Source: Lentisphaeraceae bacterium (GTDB lineage: Bacteria > Verrucomicrobiota > Kiritimatiellia > RFP12 > UBA1067). Taken from it: a DNA stretch of 23,262 bases. The stretch covers positions 1-23,262 of the forward strand of contig SFPL01000097.1 in the NCBI GenBank assembly GCA_004551905.1, given 5' to 3'. Positions 1 through 5,359 of this stretch are shown here, piece by piece. Within the stretch, counting starts at the first letter, position 1; every line of letters starts with the position of its first letter. The notes beneath the pieces are model-generated. The model made no database searches, had not been told where the DNA came from, and saw only the letters and a list, made by a program, of their open reading frames with translations. Position numbers and translations under genes: made by a program.

Positions 1-23
1 CGGGATGGCGCGACGCCATCCCG
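1..23. repeat. Perfect 10-bp hairpin at window edge
   Basis: The arms cgggatggcg (1-10) and cgccatcccg (14-23) are exact reverse complements around a 3-base loop. No T-tract follows on the + strand, so it is not a convincing terminator for anything entering from the left. It may be part of a larger repeat cut by the window edge. Confidence 0.6.
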
Positions 24-75
24 GCCCTGTGGACAAAGGTCGCCTCCTACGGCCTACCTGTGCGAAGAATTAGGG

Positions 76-90
76 ATTTGTAATCCGTGC
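76..90. repeat. 15-base repeat, inverted copy at 23124-23138
   Basis: The sequence atttgtaatccgtgc (76-90) occurs as its exact reverse complement at 23124-23138. The local core ggatttgtaatcc is itself a small palindrome. Both copies lie outside genes, which suggests a dispersed intergenic repeat, but 15 bases alone is weak evidence. Confidence 0.4.
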
Positions 91-119
91 CTGTGGCCTC
101 TATACCCCAGACTCTAATA

Positions 120-327
120 GCGTGGTATGCTTTTGTATATTATTGCTCCGGCAATGAAATGTCGTGAGCGGTCAAAACCGGTAGGGCGCGGACTCCGGCC
201 GCGCCGCAATACCAAACCAAAGAATTTACATTGTGAAATCGTTGCGGATCGCCCGGAGTGCGATCCCTACCAAACTGTGTCTTGTCATAATATTTCATCG
301 CCGCATCTATAGTATCGCATACCACGC
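120..327. repeat. 208-bp inverted-repeat (MITE-like) element with two covarying hairpins
   Basis: The ends are a perfect 11-bp inverted pair, gcgtggtatgc (120-130) and gcataccacgc (317-327). Moving inward, both arms have a related atgaaat block and then related 29-base units at 180-208 (+) and 243-271 (-). Each unit folds into a 7-bp stem around a loop that reads actccgg in the unit's own orientation: ggcgcgg/ccgcgcc at 185-205 and ggatcgc/gcgatcc at 246-266. The stems differ at three base pairs and every change is compensated, so folding seems to have been conserved. There is no transposase and no clear target-site duplication. The 1-347 interval otherwise holds no gene. Confidence 0.5.
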
Positions 328-347
328 AAAAGGTTCAAATAAAATAA

Positions 348-1220
348 TCAGAGCGAGATGATGCGGCGGCGGCAGGCCCAGCACATGTAGGCGACGGTGA
401 CGAAGAACGAGGCGGGCACGCGCGGACGCGCGGCGATCTTGACGCCGAGGAGCGTGGTGGCACCTCCGAGCCCCATCGGGCCGATGCCGAGCGCGTTCGC
501 CTCGCGCAGCACCTCGCGCTCCAGCCTTGCGAGCGCGCGCTCGCGGGCGTCGCCTGCACGCGGCTTTTCGTCGAGCGGCCTCAGGAGCTGCGCCTTGGCC
601 GTCTCGAAGCCGGTGGCGCGGTCGCCGCCGACGGCGACGCCGAGGATGCCTGGCGCGCAGCCGTAGCCGAGGGCGCGCTTCACCGCGTCGAGGATGCACG
701 CCTTGACGCCGGCGAGGTCGCGTCCCGCGCCGAGCCCGGCGTCGGGCAGCGAATACTGGCGGGACATGTTCTCGCTGCCGCCGCCCTTCATGATTAGCGC
801 CACTCCGCGCGGCGGCAGGCCCGGGACCTCGCCCGCGTCGACGTAGTGGACGACCGGCGCGCCCTCGGCGCAGTTGTCGTCGTAGGAGCGGCCGCCCACC
901 GGATTGATGCAGTTGCGCCTCAGGTAGCCGAGCGCCGTGGCGCGCGCGACGGCGCGGCAGAGCGACGCCGGCGTGACGCGTCCGCGCAGCGCGCGGTCGA
1001 CGAAGAACGTGAGCGTGCCGGTGTCCTGGCAGAGCGGCACCCCCTTCTCCTGCGCCAGCGCACAGTTCTCGAGCACCGTGCCGAGCACGGCCGCAGCGGA
1101 GGAGCCGCGCCGCTCGCGCCTGCGCGCCGCGGCAATCGCCCGGAGGATGTCGTCCGGGATGTTGGACGAGGTGTCGCGGATGAGCCGCACGAGCCTTTCT
1201 GCTGTTGCTGTGGTCGTCAT
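348..1220 (-). CDS. Fumarate hydratase class I, alpha subunit (TtdA/FumA N-terminal type)
   Basis: This is a 290-residue catalytic subunit of the iron-sulfur hydro-lyases that interconvert fumarate and malate, or act on tartrate in the TtdA branch. The family pattern is complete: VPLCQDTGT with Cys64, a KGGGSEN glycine block near 145-151, GYGCAPGILG with Cys188, IGPMGLGGATTLLGVK near 246-261, and the terminal CWACRR with Cys280. Those three cysteines are the expected 4Fe-4S ligands. Such enzymes are oxygen-sensitive, consistent with an anaerobe. The beta subunit, normally encoded next door, is absent: downstream is repeat DNA and upstream is an unrelated defence-like cassette. The start is set by an extended -10 promoter ending 8 bases before the ATG, with no room for a ribosome-binding site. 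Fumarase versus tartrate dehydratase cannot be settled from the alpha subunit alone. Confidence 0.88.
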   Translation of the reverse strand: MTTTATAERLVRLIRDTSSNIPDDILRAIAAARRRERRGSSAAAVLGTVLENCALAQEKGVPLCQDTGTLTFFVDRALRGRVTPASLCRAVARATALGYLRRNCINPVGGRSYDDNCAEGAPVVHYVDAGEVPGLPPRGVALIMKGGGSENMSRQYSLPDAGLGAGRDLAGVKACILDAVKRALGYGCAPGILGVAVGGDRATGFETAKAQLLRPLDEKPRAGDARERALARLEREVLREANALGIGPMGLGGATTLLGVKIAARPRVPASFFVTVAYMCWACRRRIISL

Positions 1221-1228
1221 TGCCGCGT

Positions 1229-1242
1229 ATTATACCAAAAAT
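1229..1242 (-). promoter_or_regulatory. Extended -10 promoter of the fumarase gene; leaderless start
   Basis: On the minus strand this reads ATTTTTGGTATAAT, a perfect TATAAT (1229-1234) with the TGn extension and an upstream T-tract. No good -35 box is seen. The hexamer ends 8 bases before the ATG at 1220, so transcription would begin at or within a base or two of the start codon. The same 14 bases recur at 4094-4107 and, with one change, at 4206-4219. Confidence 0.7.
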
Positions 1243-1297
1243 GGCATGGGCACGGCTCAGCGTGGGAGCTGGTGCTCGGGCTCGTCGCTGTAGTTAC

Positions 1298-2470
1298 TCA
1301 CCGATTCCCCTTCGCGCGGTTGTGCGGTACGCAGAGCATTTGGCAGTTCTCTTCGCTCGTGTCGCCGCCGTTCGACCAGGCCGTAACATGGTCGGCTTCC
1401 ATTTCCCTGAAGTCGTAGATGCGCTTTGCGTTCGCCGGATGTCCGCTCGCGCATATCGGGCAGTTAGAGACGCCCTTGGCATTCGCCTCGGCAGTCTGCC
1501 TTGCGTAGACACGCTTTGCGACCTCCTTCTTGAAGATGCGTATCTTCAGCAACTCAGGATGCCGCTCGCCGCCAAGGACATACTCGAATATGTTTCGTCT
1601 GCTCGTGACGATCTCGTTGTCGGCGTCGGCATAAAGCTCCTCGACGCGCTTCCACACTTTGTCTGGGTCGTAGGGCTTCTCGTGGTATGCCTCGTAAAGC
1701 CGCCCCCACTCAAGCCCGCACATTTCGTCCTTGGTGTCCTTGAATACGCCGCCTATCCAGGCAATGACGCTGTCGAAATACGCAGTCAGCTCCGATATGT
1801 CGGCACTGTAGCGGTGGTCCTTCAAATACTCCCTGACATGCCCTTTCGACACCCAGTCCAGCGCCGCGGCAAGAACAGCCTGCCGCTTCTCGTCCCCCGC
1901 GACAAACCACTTCCACTTGTTCATGTGCGCGCTGGTCGAATTGCTGTACACGGCCTTCGCCGCCGTTATGAATGGGCCCGAATATGTTGCGTTCAGAAGC
2001 TCCTGCTCGTTCAGCGGCTTGCCCGCAATGTTGATAGTCTTGAACCAGTCCTTTATCTCCGCTTCTGGATCATCGCCCTCTCCCTCGCAAATGTAGATCG
2101 TGAGCGGCGTCTTGAGCAGCCATCCATGGTGCGCAGGGTCGAACTTGTGGGGCATGCCGTTGATGTCGAGTACATCGAGCTGACCCGTCACGAAGCGTCC
2201 AAAGCTCGTTATTCGCTGCTGTCCGTCCAGGACCTCGTACTCGTCGCCGTTCTTCAGGAAGTAGATGAGGCCGATAGGATACTTCTTCAGCAGCGAATCC
2301 ACCACCGCCATGTCGTCCTTCCCGTTCGCATAGATGTAGTTCCGCTGGTACTCTGGCTGGATGACGAGCTTCCCGCTCCACCCCCTCACGCCCTTTCCTT
2401 CGAGCGTGTTGTAGTAGAAGCCCTTGCAAATATCACCTACTGTGATGTCGGTGCGAAGTTCGGTTTTCAT
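1298..2470 (-). CDS. DUF262 (ParB-like) and HNH nuclease fusion protein
   Basis: This 390-residue protein has an N-terminal DUF262 domain (GmrS-like, ParB/sulfiredoxin fold). Its hallmarks are IQPEYQR near 37-43, PIGLIYF near 65-71 and LDGQQRITSFGRF near 81-93. The C-terminus is an HNH nuclease: zinc-binding CPIC (337-340) pairs with Cys376 and Cys380, and the catalytic-type motif has ADH (359-361), Asn375 and His383. DUF262-nuclease proteins are known defence effectors (GmrSD type IV restriction, SspE), where DUF262 couples nucleotide hydrolysis or modification sensing to cutting. The gene follows an M.EcoRI-type methyltransferase on the same strand, 133 bases away, which suggests a restriction-modification-like role. 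An AAGGAAGG ribosome site precedes the ATG. Base composition is lower in GC than the flanking genes, indicating likely transfer. Target and trigger are unknown. Confidence 0.82.
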   Translation of the reverse strand: MKTELRTDITVGDICKGFYYNTLEGKGVRGWSGKLVIQPEYQRNYIYANGKDDMAVVDSLLKKYPIGLIYFLKNGDEYEVLDGQQRITSFGRFVTGQLDVLDINGMPHKFDPAHHGWLLKTPLTIYICEGEGDDPEAEIKDWFKTINIAGKPLNEQELLNATYSGPFITAAKAVYSNSTSAHMNKWKWFVAGDEKRQAVLAAALDWVSKGHVREYLKDHRYSADISELTAYFDSVIAWIGGVFKDTKDEMCGLEWGRLYEAYHEKPYDPDKVWKRVEELYADADNEIVTSRRNIFEYVLGGERHPELLKIRIFKKEVAKRVYARQTAEANAKGVSNCPICASGHPANAKRIYDFREMEADHVTAWSNGGDTSEENCQMLCVPHNRAKGNR

Positions 2471-2514
2471 TGTGGATTACCTTCCTTAAATCGCTTTAGC
2501 CGTGTAGATCTTTA

Positions 2515-2598
2515 GCCACAAAGAACAGGAGATACAGAAGGTGAGACGGCCTCAAGACCCATTCTTCCTCTCTCCTGTTTTCTCCTGCTCTTTGTGGC
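2515..2598. repeat. 18-bp inverted repeat between methyltransferase and nuclease genes
   Basis: gccacaaagaacaggaga (2515-2532) and tctcctgctctttgtggc (2581-2598) are reverse complements with one mismatch around a 48-base loop. The repeat begins 5 bases after the methyltransferase stop codon. It could be a processing or partial termination signal that sets nuclease expression below methyltransferase, but no T-run follows the stem on the minus strand. It could also be a mobile repeat. Confidence 0.65.
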
Positions 2599-2603
2599 AA
2601 AAA

Positions 2604-3692
2604 TCATCCCCTCCTCTTTCGGATGAAGATTCGCTTGTAGATTCGTTTGCCGCCGATCATGGGTTGCGCTACACCGCTTGTCAGACTCCATAATCCGCAA
2701 GAAAATCCCTTGCCCTCGCTCTCAGTAGCACCAAATATTTCAAACTGCTCCGGACAGTATTTGTCCAGGAATGAAATAGGAACCCCCATGACTCCGCCGT
2801 AGTCACTCGGGATGGCATCGGTAAACGGCACTTCTATCGCGTCGTAATTGTCGTACTTCTGGTAGCCAACCCCCTTCACTTCCTTGTGCCGGGAATACTT
2901 CACATTGTCTGCCATTGTCATGAGCTGCAACGGCTGGTGACGTCTGCCATGTTCTATGTTGGTGAACCAGCGAACACCGGGAACCCGAATGTATCCTTCT
3001 CGATAATCATGCGAATTGTAGTAACTGAGAGATTTGTCAACTTCCATGGACGACTTGAAATATCCAGCGCCACGAACGAACGGATTGTCGAGCCATATCT
3101 TATTTTCCTTGATGAGAGGGAACACCTCCTTGTAGGTTATGGCGTTGCGGTTTCCAATGATGGAAAACTGCTTGTCCGCTTCCATAATCCACGCAAGAAA
3201 CTCCCGGAACAGGGAAAACGGCGGATTGGTGATTATCACGTCGGCCTCGTCGCGCAGCCTCCTCACTTCATCGCTTCTGAAATCGCCGTCGCCCTTGAGA
3301 TATGTCCACTTGATGTCTTCGAAATTCACCTTGCCGTCGCCTCTCACGTCATGGTCGAGAACGAATATCTTGCCTCTTTCGTTCTTAGGCGTTGCCTCGT
3401 CTTGGGATGCGGCGTACTCGAAAAGCGATCCGTACTTTGCCGTCTTCGCCTCTGGCGAATAGCTTGTCGATATGAGCTTCTTCAGCCCGAGCAAGGAGAA
3501 GTTCTCCGCGAAATAGCGCGTAAAGTTGCTCCACTCGGGATCGTCGCAAGGAAGAAGTATCGTCTTCCCCCTGAATACGGCAAGATCGTATTCAAGGTAG
3601 GCATTCATTTCCGTCTGGATATCAGCGTACTGCGTGTAGAACTCGTCCTGCTTCGCCTTCTTCGCTGACGTCAGTGTCGCATTGTCGCCCAT
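2604..3692 (-). CDS. Adenine-specific DNA methyltransferase, EcoRI family
   Basis: This is a 362-residue relative of M.EcoRI (326 residues), which methylates adenine N6 within its recognition site using S-adenosylmethionine. Recognition rests on the family's N-terminal signature, KKAKQDEFYTQYADIQ near 11-26, and the catalytic motif IV NPPF (156-159) after DVIITN. The LLPCDDPEWSNF segment near 47-58 matches the SAM-binding region. Target specificity cannot be read from the sequence. No EcoRI-like endonuclease is present; the next gene on the same strand is a DUF262-HNH nuclease. Start: ATG at 3692, preceded by a GAGG/GGGA purine-rich stretch. The leader upstream (3693-4100) is rich in inverted repeats. 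Base composition is much more AT-rich than the flanking operons (row 3001-3060 has 23 G+C of 60), consistent with horizontal acquisition. Confidence 0.85.
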   Translation of the reverse strand: MGDNATLTSAKKAKQDEFYTQYADIQTEMNAYLEYDLAVFRGKTILLPCDDPEWSNFTRYFAENFSLLGLKKLISTSYSPEAKTAKYGSLFEYAASQDEATPKNERGKIFVLDHDVRGDGKVNFEDIKWTYLKGDGDFRSDEVRRLRDEADVIITNPPFSLFREFLAWIMEADKQFSIIGNRNAITYKEVFPLIKENKIWLDNPFVRGAGYFKSSMEVDKSLSYYNSHDYREGYIRVPGVRWFTNIEHGRRHQPLQLMTMADNVKYSRHKEVKGVGYQKYDNYDAIEVPFTDAIPSDYGGVMGVPISFLDKYCPEQFEIFGATESEGKGFSCGLWSLTSGVAQPMIGGKRIYKRIFIRKRRG

Positions 3693-3723
3693 TCCCTGCC
3701 TCTATGCCCTCCGCGCCTTTTCG

Positions 3724-3750
3724 TGAGATTATGGTGCGGACGAAATCTCA
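3724..3750 (-). promoter_or_regulatory. 7-bp dyad just upstream of the methyltransferase
   Basis: tgagatt (3724-3730) and aatctca (3744-3750) are perfect reverse complements with a 13-base spacer, 31 bases before the methyltransferase ATG. A dyad here could be an operator, as in controller-regulated restriction systems, or a leader hairpin. No controller gene is visible in the window. Confidence 0.3.
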
Positions 3751-3784
3751 GTTCTGCGCATAACCGTCGTAAACACCGCATTTA

Positions 3785-3816
3785 TGCATGAAAAAGAGCG
3801 CATTTCCTTTCATGCA
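3785..3816. repeat. 9-bp perfect inverted repeat
   Basis: tgcatgaaa (3785-3793) and tttcatgca (3808-3816) are exact reverse complements around a 14-base loop. That loop contains gcgcatttc (3798-3806), the exact reverse complement of gaaatgcgc at 3861-3869, so two mutually exclusive folds are possible. Confidence 0.6.
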
Positions 3817-3817
3817 C

Positions 3818-3934
3818 TCTACCGAAGCCCTGGTACAGGCCTATGCGAATACACGAAGAAGAAATGCGCCCAAACGGGCGCACCACCACTTACATGCCGT
3901 TCGCAAAGTGAAATAGTACCAGTATTTCGGTAGA
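3818..3934. repeat. Nested long hairpin, 19-base arms
   Basis: tctaccgaagccctggtac (3818-3836) and gtaccagtatttcggtaga (3916-3934) pair at 16 of 19 positions, with one 3-base internal mismatch. Inside are a second pair (tgcgaa 3844-3849, ttcgca 3900-3905) and a third (3865-3882). The three concentric stems suggest a folded RNA leader or a structured DNA site. Confidence 0.6.
3855..3882 (-). terminator. Intrinsic terminator-like hairpin
   Basis: tgcgccc (3865-3871) and gggcgca (3876-3882) form a perfect GC-rich 7-bp stem with a 4-base loop. On the minus strand the stem is followed by TTTCTTCTTC, a U-rich tail interrupted by C. It could end the candidate RNA starting near 4087, or attenuate read-through into the methyltransferase gene. 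The + strand has no T-tail. Confidence 0.45.
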
Positions 3935-4087
3935 ACGACGTGTAGCGTTGATGCTACATTGATGAACGTCTGGCGGGGCGTTCGCGGCGGCCGCGCATGG
4001 CGCGGAGAGGCCTGACTACTTGCCCGTTTTCCTGACTATCACCACGCGCCGCGTCAGGAGGCGCAAACCTCCCTAGCCTCGCGAGAT
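3858..4087 (-). ncRNA. Candidate small RNA or long structured leader of unknown class
   Basis: A strong extended -10 promoter at 4094-4107 (minus) predicts a transcript start near 4087. The first terminator-like signal lies at 3882-3855, giving about 230 bases with no open frame and no start codon at the leaderless position. Local folds include ggagg/cctcc near 4056-4072, direct repeats of cctgacta at 4011 and 4031, and gtagc/gctac near 3944-3959. I do not see the signatures of SRP RNA, tmRNA or RNase P RNA. It could equally be the 5' leader of the methyltransferase message, since that gene starts about 395 bases downstream of the promoter. Confidence 0.3.
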
Positions 4088-4093
4088 GGGTGA

Positions 4094-4107
4094 ATTATAC
4101 CAAAAAT
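4094..4107 (-). promoter_or_regulatory. Extended -10 promoter facing the methyltransferase cassette
   Basis: The minus strand reads ATTTTTGGTATAAT, identical over all 14 bases to the fumarase promoter at 1229-1242. The TATAAT hexamer is 4094-4099. Unlike the other two copies there is no ATG 8 bases downstream, so this copy would make a non-coding RNA or a long leader. Confidence 0.6.
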
Positions 4108-4170
4108 CCCCACCGCGCGGGGCGATGATTCAAGCGTGGTTCGCAGCTGGCCGCAGCTCGTGGTTATCCC

Positions 4171-4200
4171 CGGACAGAACCATGGGGCACGAACTGTCCG
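4171..4200 (+). promoter_or_regulatory. Dyad upstream of the hisC promoter (possible operator)
   Basis: cggacag (4171-4177) and ctgtccg (4194-4200) are perfect reverse complements with a 16-base spacer, ending 13 bases before the hisC -10 hexamer. Its position overlapping the -35 region suits a regulator site. The regulator is unknown and the arms are short. Confidence 0.3.
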
Positions 4201-4205
4201 CCGGG

Positions 4206-4219
4206 ATTTTTGATATAAT
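4206..4219 (+). promoter_or_regulatory. Extended -10 promoter of hisC; leaderless start
   Basis: The sequence atttttgatataat has TATAAT at 4214-4219 and the TGn extension at 4211-4213. It ends 8 bases before the ATG at 4228. Including the spacer and the ATG, it matches the fumarase promoter at 22 of 25 positions. There is no ribosome-binding site between promoter and start. Confidence 0.7.
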
Positions 4220-4227
4220 ACGCAGAA

Positions 4228-5304
4228 ATGAGAACCGCATCACATATCCTGCGACTCGAGCCGTACACGCCCGGCGAGCAGCCTGCTTCGCGCCGTGTCG
4301 TCAAGCTGAACACCAACGAGAACCCGTATCCGCCGTCGCCAAAGTGCGCGGCCGTGCTTTCGTCGTTCAACCTCGACGACCTGCGGCGCTATCCCGACCC
4401 CAACTGCATGGCGCTCGCGAAGGCGATAGCCGACGAAAACGGCACGACGCCCGACCGCGTATTCGTCGGCAACGGCTCGGACGAGATACTCTCCCTCGCA
4501 TCGCACGTCTTCGTGGAGAACGACGAATCGATCGGCTCGCTCGACCCGAGCTACACGCTCTACAAAACGCTCGCGGCGATACGCGACGTAAAGTGGGTTG
4601 GCGTCGGCCGCGCGGCAGACGATGCGCGCCGCGCAAGATCTGCCCTCGCGGAATGCCGCAGGTCCAATATCTCGCTTTTCCTCTGGACGAATCCCAACGC
4701 GCCGACAGGCGAATTCGCCGAGCCAGAGACCATCGCCGCGTTCGCGGGGAAGTTCAAGGGCGTGGTGATCGTAGACGAAGCGTATGCAGACTTCTCACGC
4801 GGCAACTGCATGTCGCTTGCCACTGACAAGCGCAACAAAAACGTAATCGTAATGCGCACGTTCTCGAAGAGCTATTCGCTCGCCGGGCTCCGCGTAGGCT
4901 ACTGCATCGGCCCTAAGGACCTGATTGAAGCGCTGTACAAGGCGAAGCCATCGTACAACGTCGACGCCGTGGCCCAGGCAGTCGCGCTCACGGCGTTCAA
5001 GGACGGTGCGTACCACAGGAAGACGGTTGCCAAGGTCATAAAGACCCGCGCGGCATTCGAGAAGGCACTCGCGAAACGCGGATGGGACGTAATCAAGAGC
5101 GAAGCCAACTTCGTCTTCGCGAAGCCGCCGACGGGAGATGCGGCAAAAGACATCTTCTCGTATCTCAAGGACAGGAACATCTTCGTGCGCTACTTCCCAG
5201 GGCCGCTCACCGGCGACCGGCTCCGGATCACCATCGGCACCGACGGCGAGATGAAGACCCTTCTCGACGCCCTCGATGACCGATTTAAAGAGTTGAAAAG
5301 TTGA
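4228..5304 (+). CDS. hisC: Histidinol-phosphate aminotransferase
   Basis: This is a 358-residue fold-type I PLP enzyme of the HisC family (EC 2.6.1.9), which transaminates imidazole-acetol phosphate with glutamate in histidine synthesis; some members also accept aromatic amino acids. Visible motifs are LNTNENPYPP (27-36), GNGSDEIL (81-88), NPNAPTG (155-161), DEAYADF (183-189) and the PLP-lysine segment TFSKSYSLAGLRVGY with Lys214. The C-terminal VRYFPGP and RLRITIGT segments carry the substrate-carboxylate arginine region. Length is normal for the family. The start is fixed by an extended -10 element 8 bases upstream, implying leaderless translation. No other his gene is nearby; the next gene, 55 bases on, is an aryl-CoA ligase, so an aromatic aminotransferase role is a possible alternative. 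Confidence 0.88.
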   Translation: MRTASHILRLEPYTPGEQPASRRVVKLNTNENPYPPSPKCAAVLSSFNLDDLRRYPDPNCMALAKAIADENGTTPDRVFVGNGSDEILSLASHVFVENDESIGSLDPSYTLYKTLAAIRDVKWVGVGRAADDARRARSALAECRRSNISLFLWTNPNAPTGEFAEPETIAAFAGKFKGVVIVDEAYADFSRGNCMSLATDKRNKNVIVMRTFSKSYSLAGLRVGYCIGPKDLIEALYKAKPSYNVDAVAQAVALTAFKDGAYHRKTVAKVIKTRAAFEKALAKRGWDVIKSEANFVFAKPPTGDAAKDIFSYLKDRNIFVRYFPGPLTGDRLRITIGTDGEMKTLLDALDDRFKELKS

Positions 5305-5354
5305 AAGGTTGAAAGGCCACCTAACCACCTAACCATTCACCACGAACCACGAAC
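5291..5354 (+). repeat. Short tandem repeats between hisC and the ligase gene
   Basis: Three consecutive 8-base units, agttgaaa, agttgaaa and ggttgaaa (5291-5314), are followed by two copies of acctaacc and then two of ccacgaac. The hisC stop codon lies inside the second unit. Replication slippage or a dispersed low-complexity repeat is likely. No ribosome-binding site for the next gene is visible here. Confidence 0.6.
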
Positions 5355-5359
5355 ACCCT

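Noticed and set aside
127..325. Two overlapping small ORFs of 61 codons, one on each strand
   Set aside because: They lie inside the inverted-repeat element, and their partial similarity to each other follows from the palindromic arms. There is no ribosome site and no recognisable domain.
1205..2515. 436-codon + strand ORF opposite the DUF262-HNH gene
   Set aside because: It has no recognisable motif, whereas the minus strand carries complete DUF262 and HNH motifs.
3785..3934. Integron attC site
   Set aside because: Nested palindromy is suggestive, but I see no RYYYAAC/GTTRRRY core pair, no cassette array and no integrase.
3858..4087. SRP RNA, tmRNA or RNase P RNA
   Set aside because: A gtcagg...acgg stretch faintly recalls the SRP loop, but the conserved GGAAGGNAGCAGCC is absent. 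No tmRNA ends or RNase P core were found.
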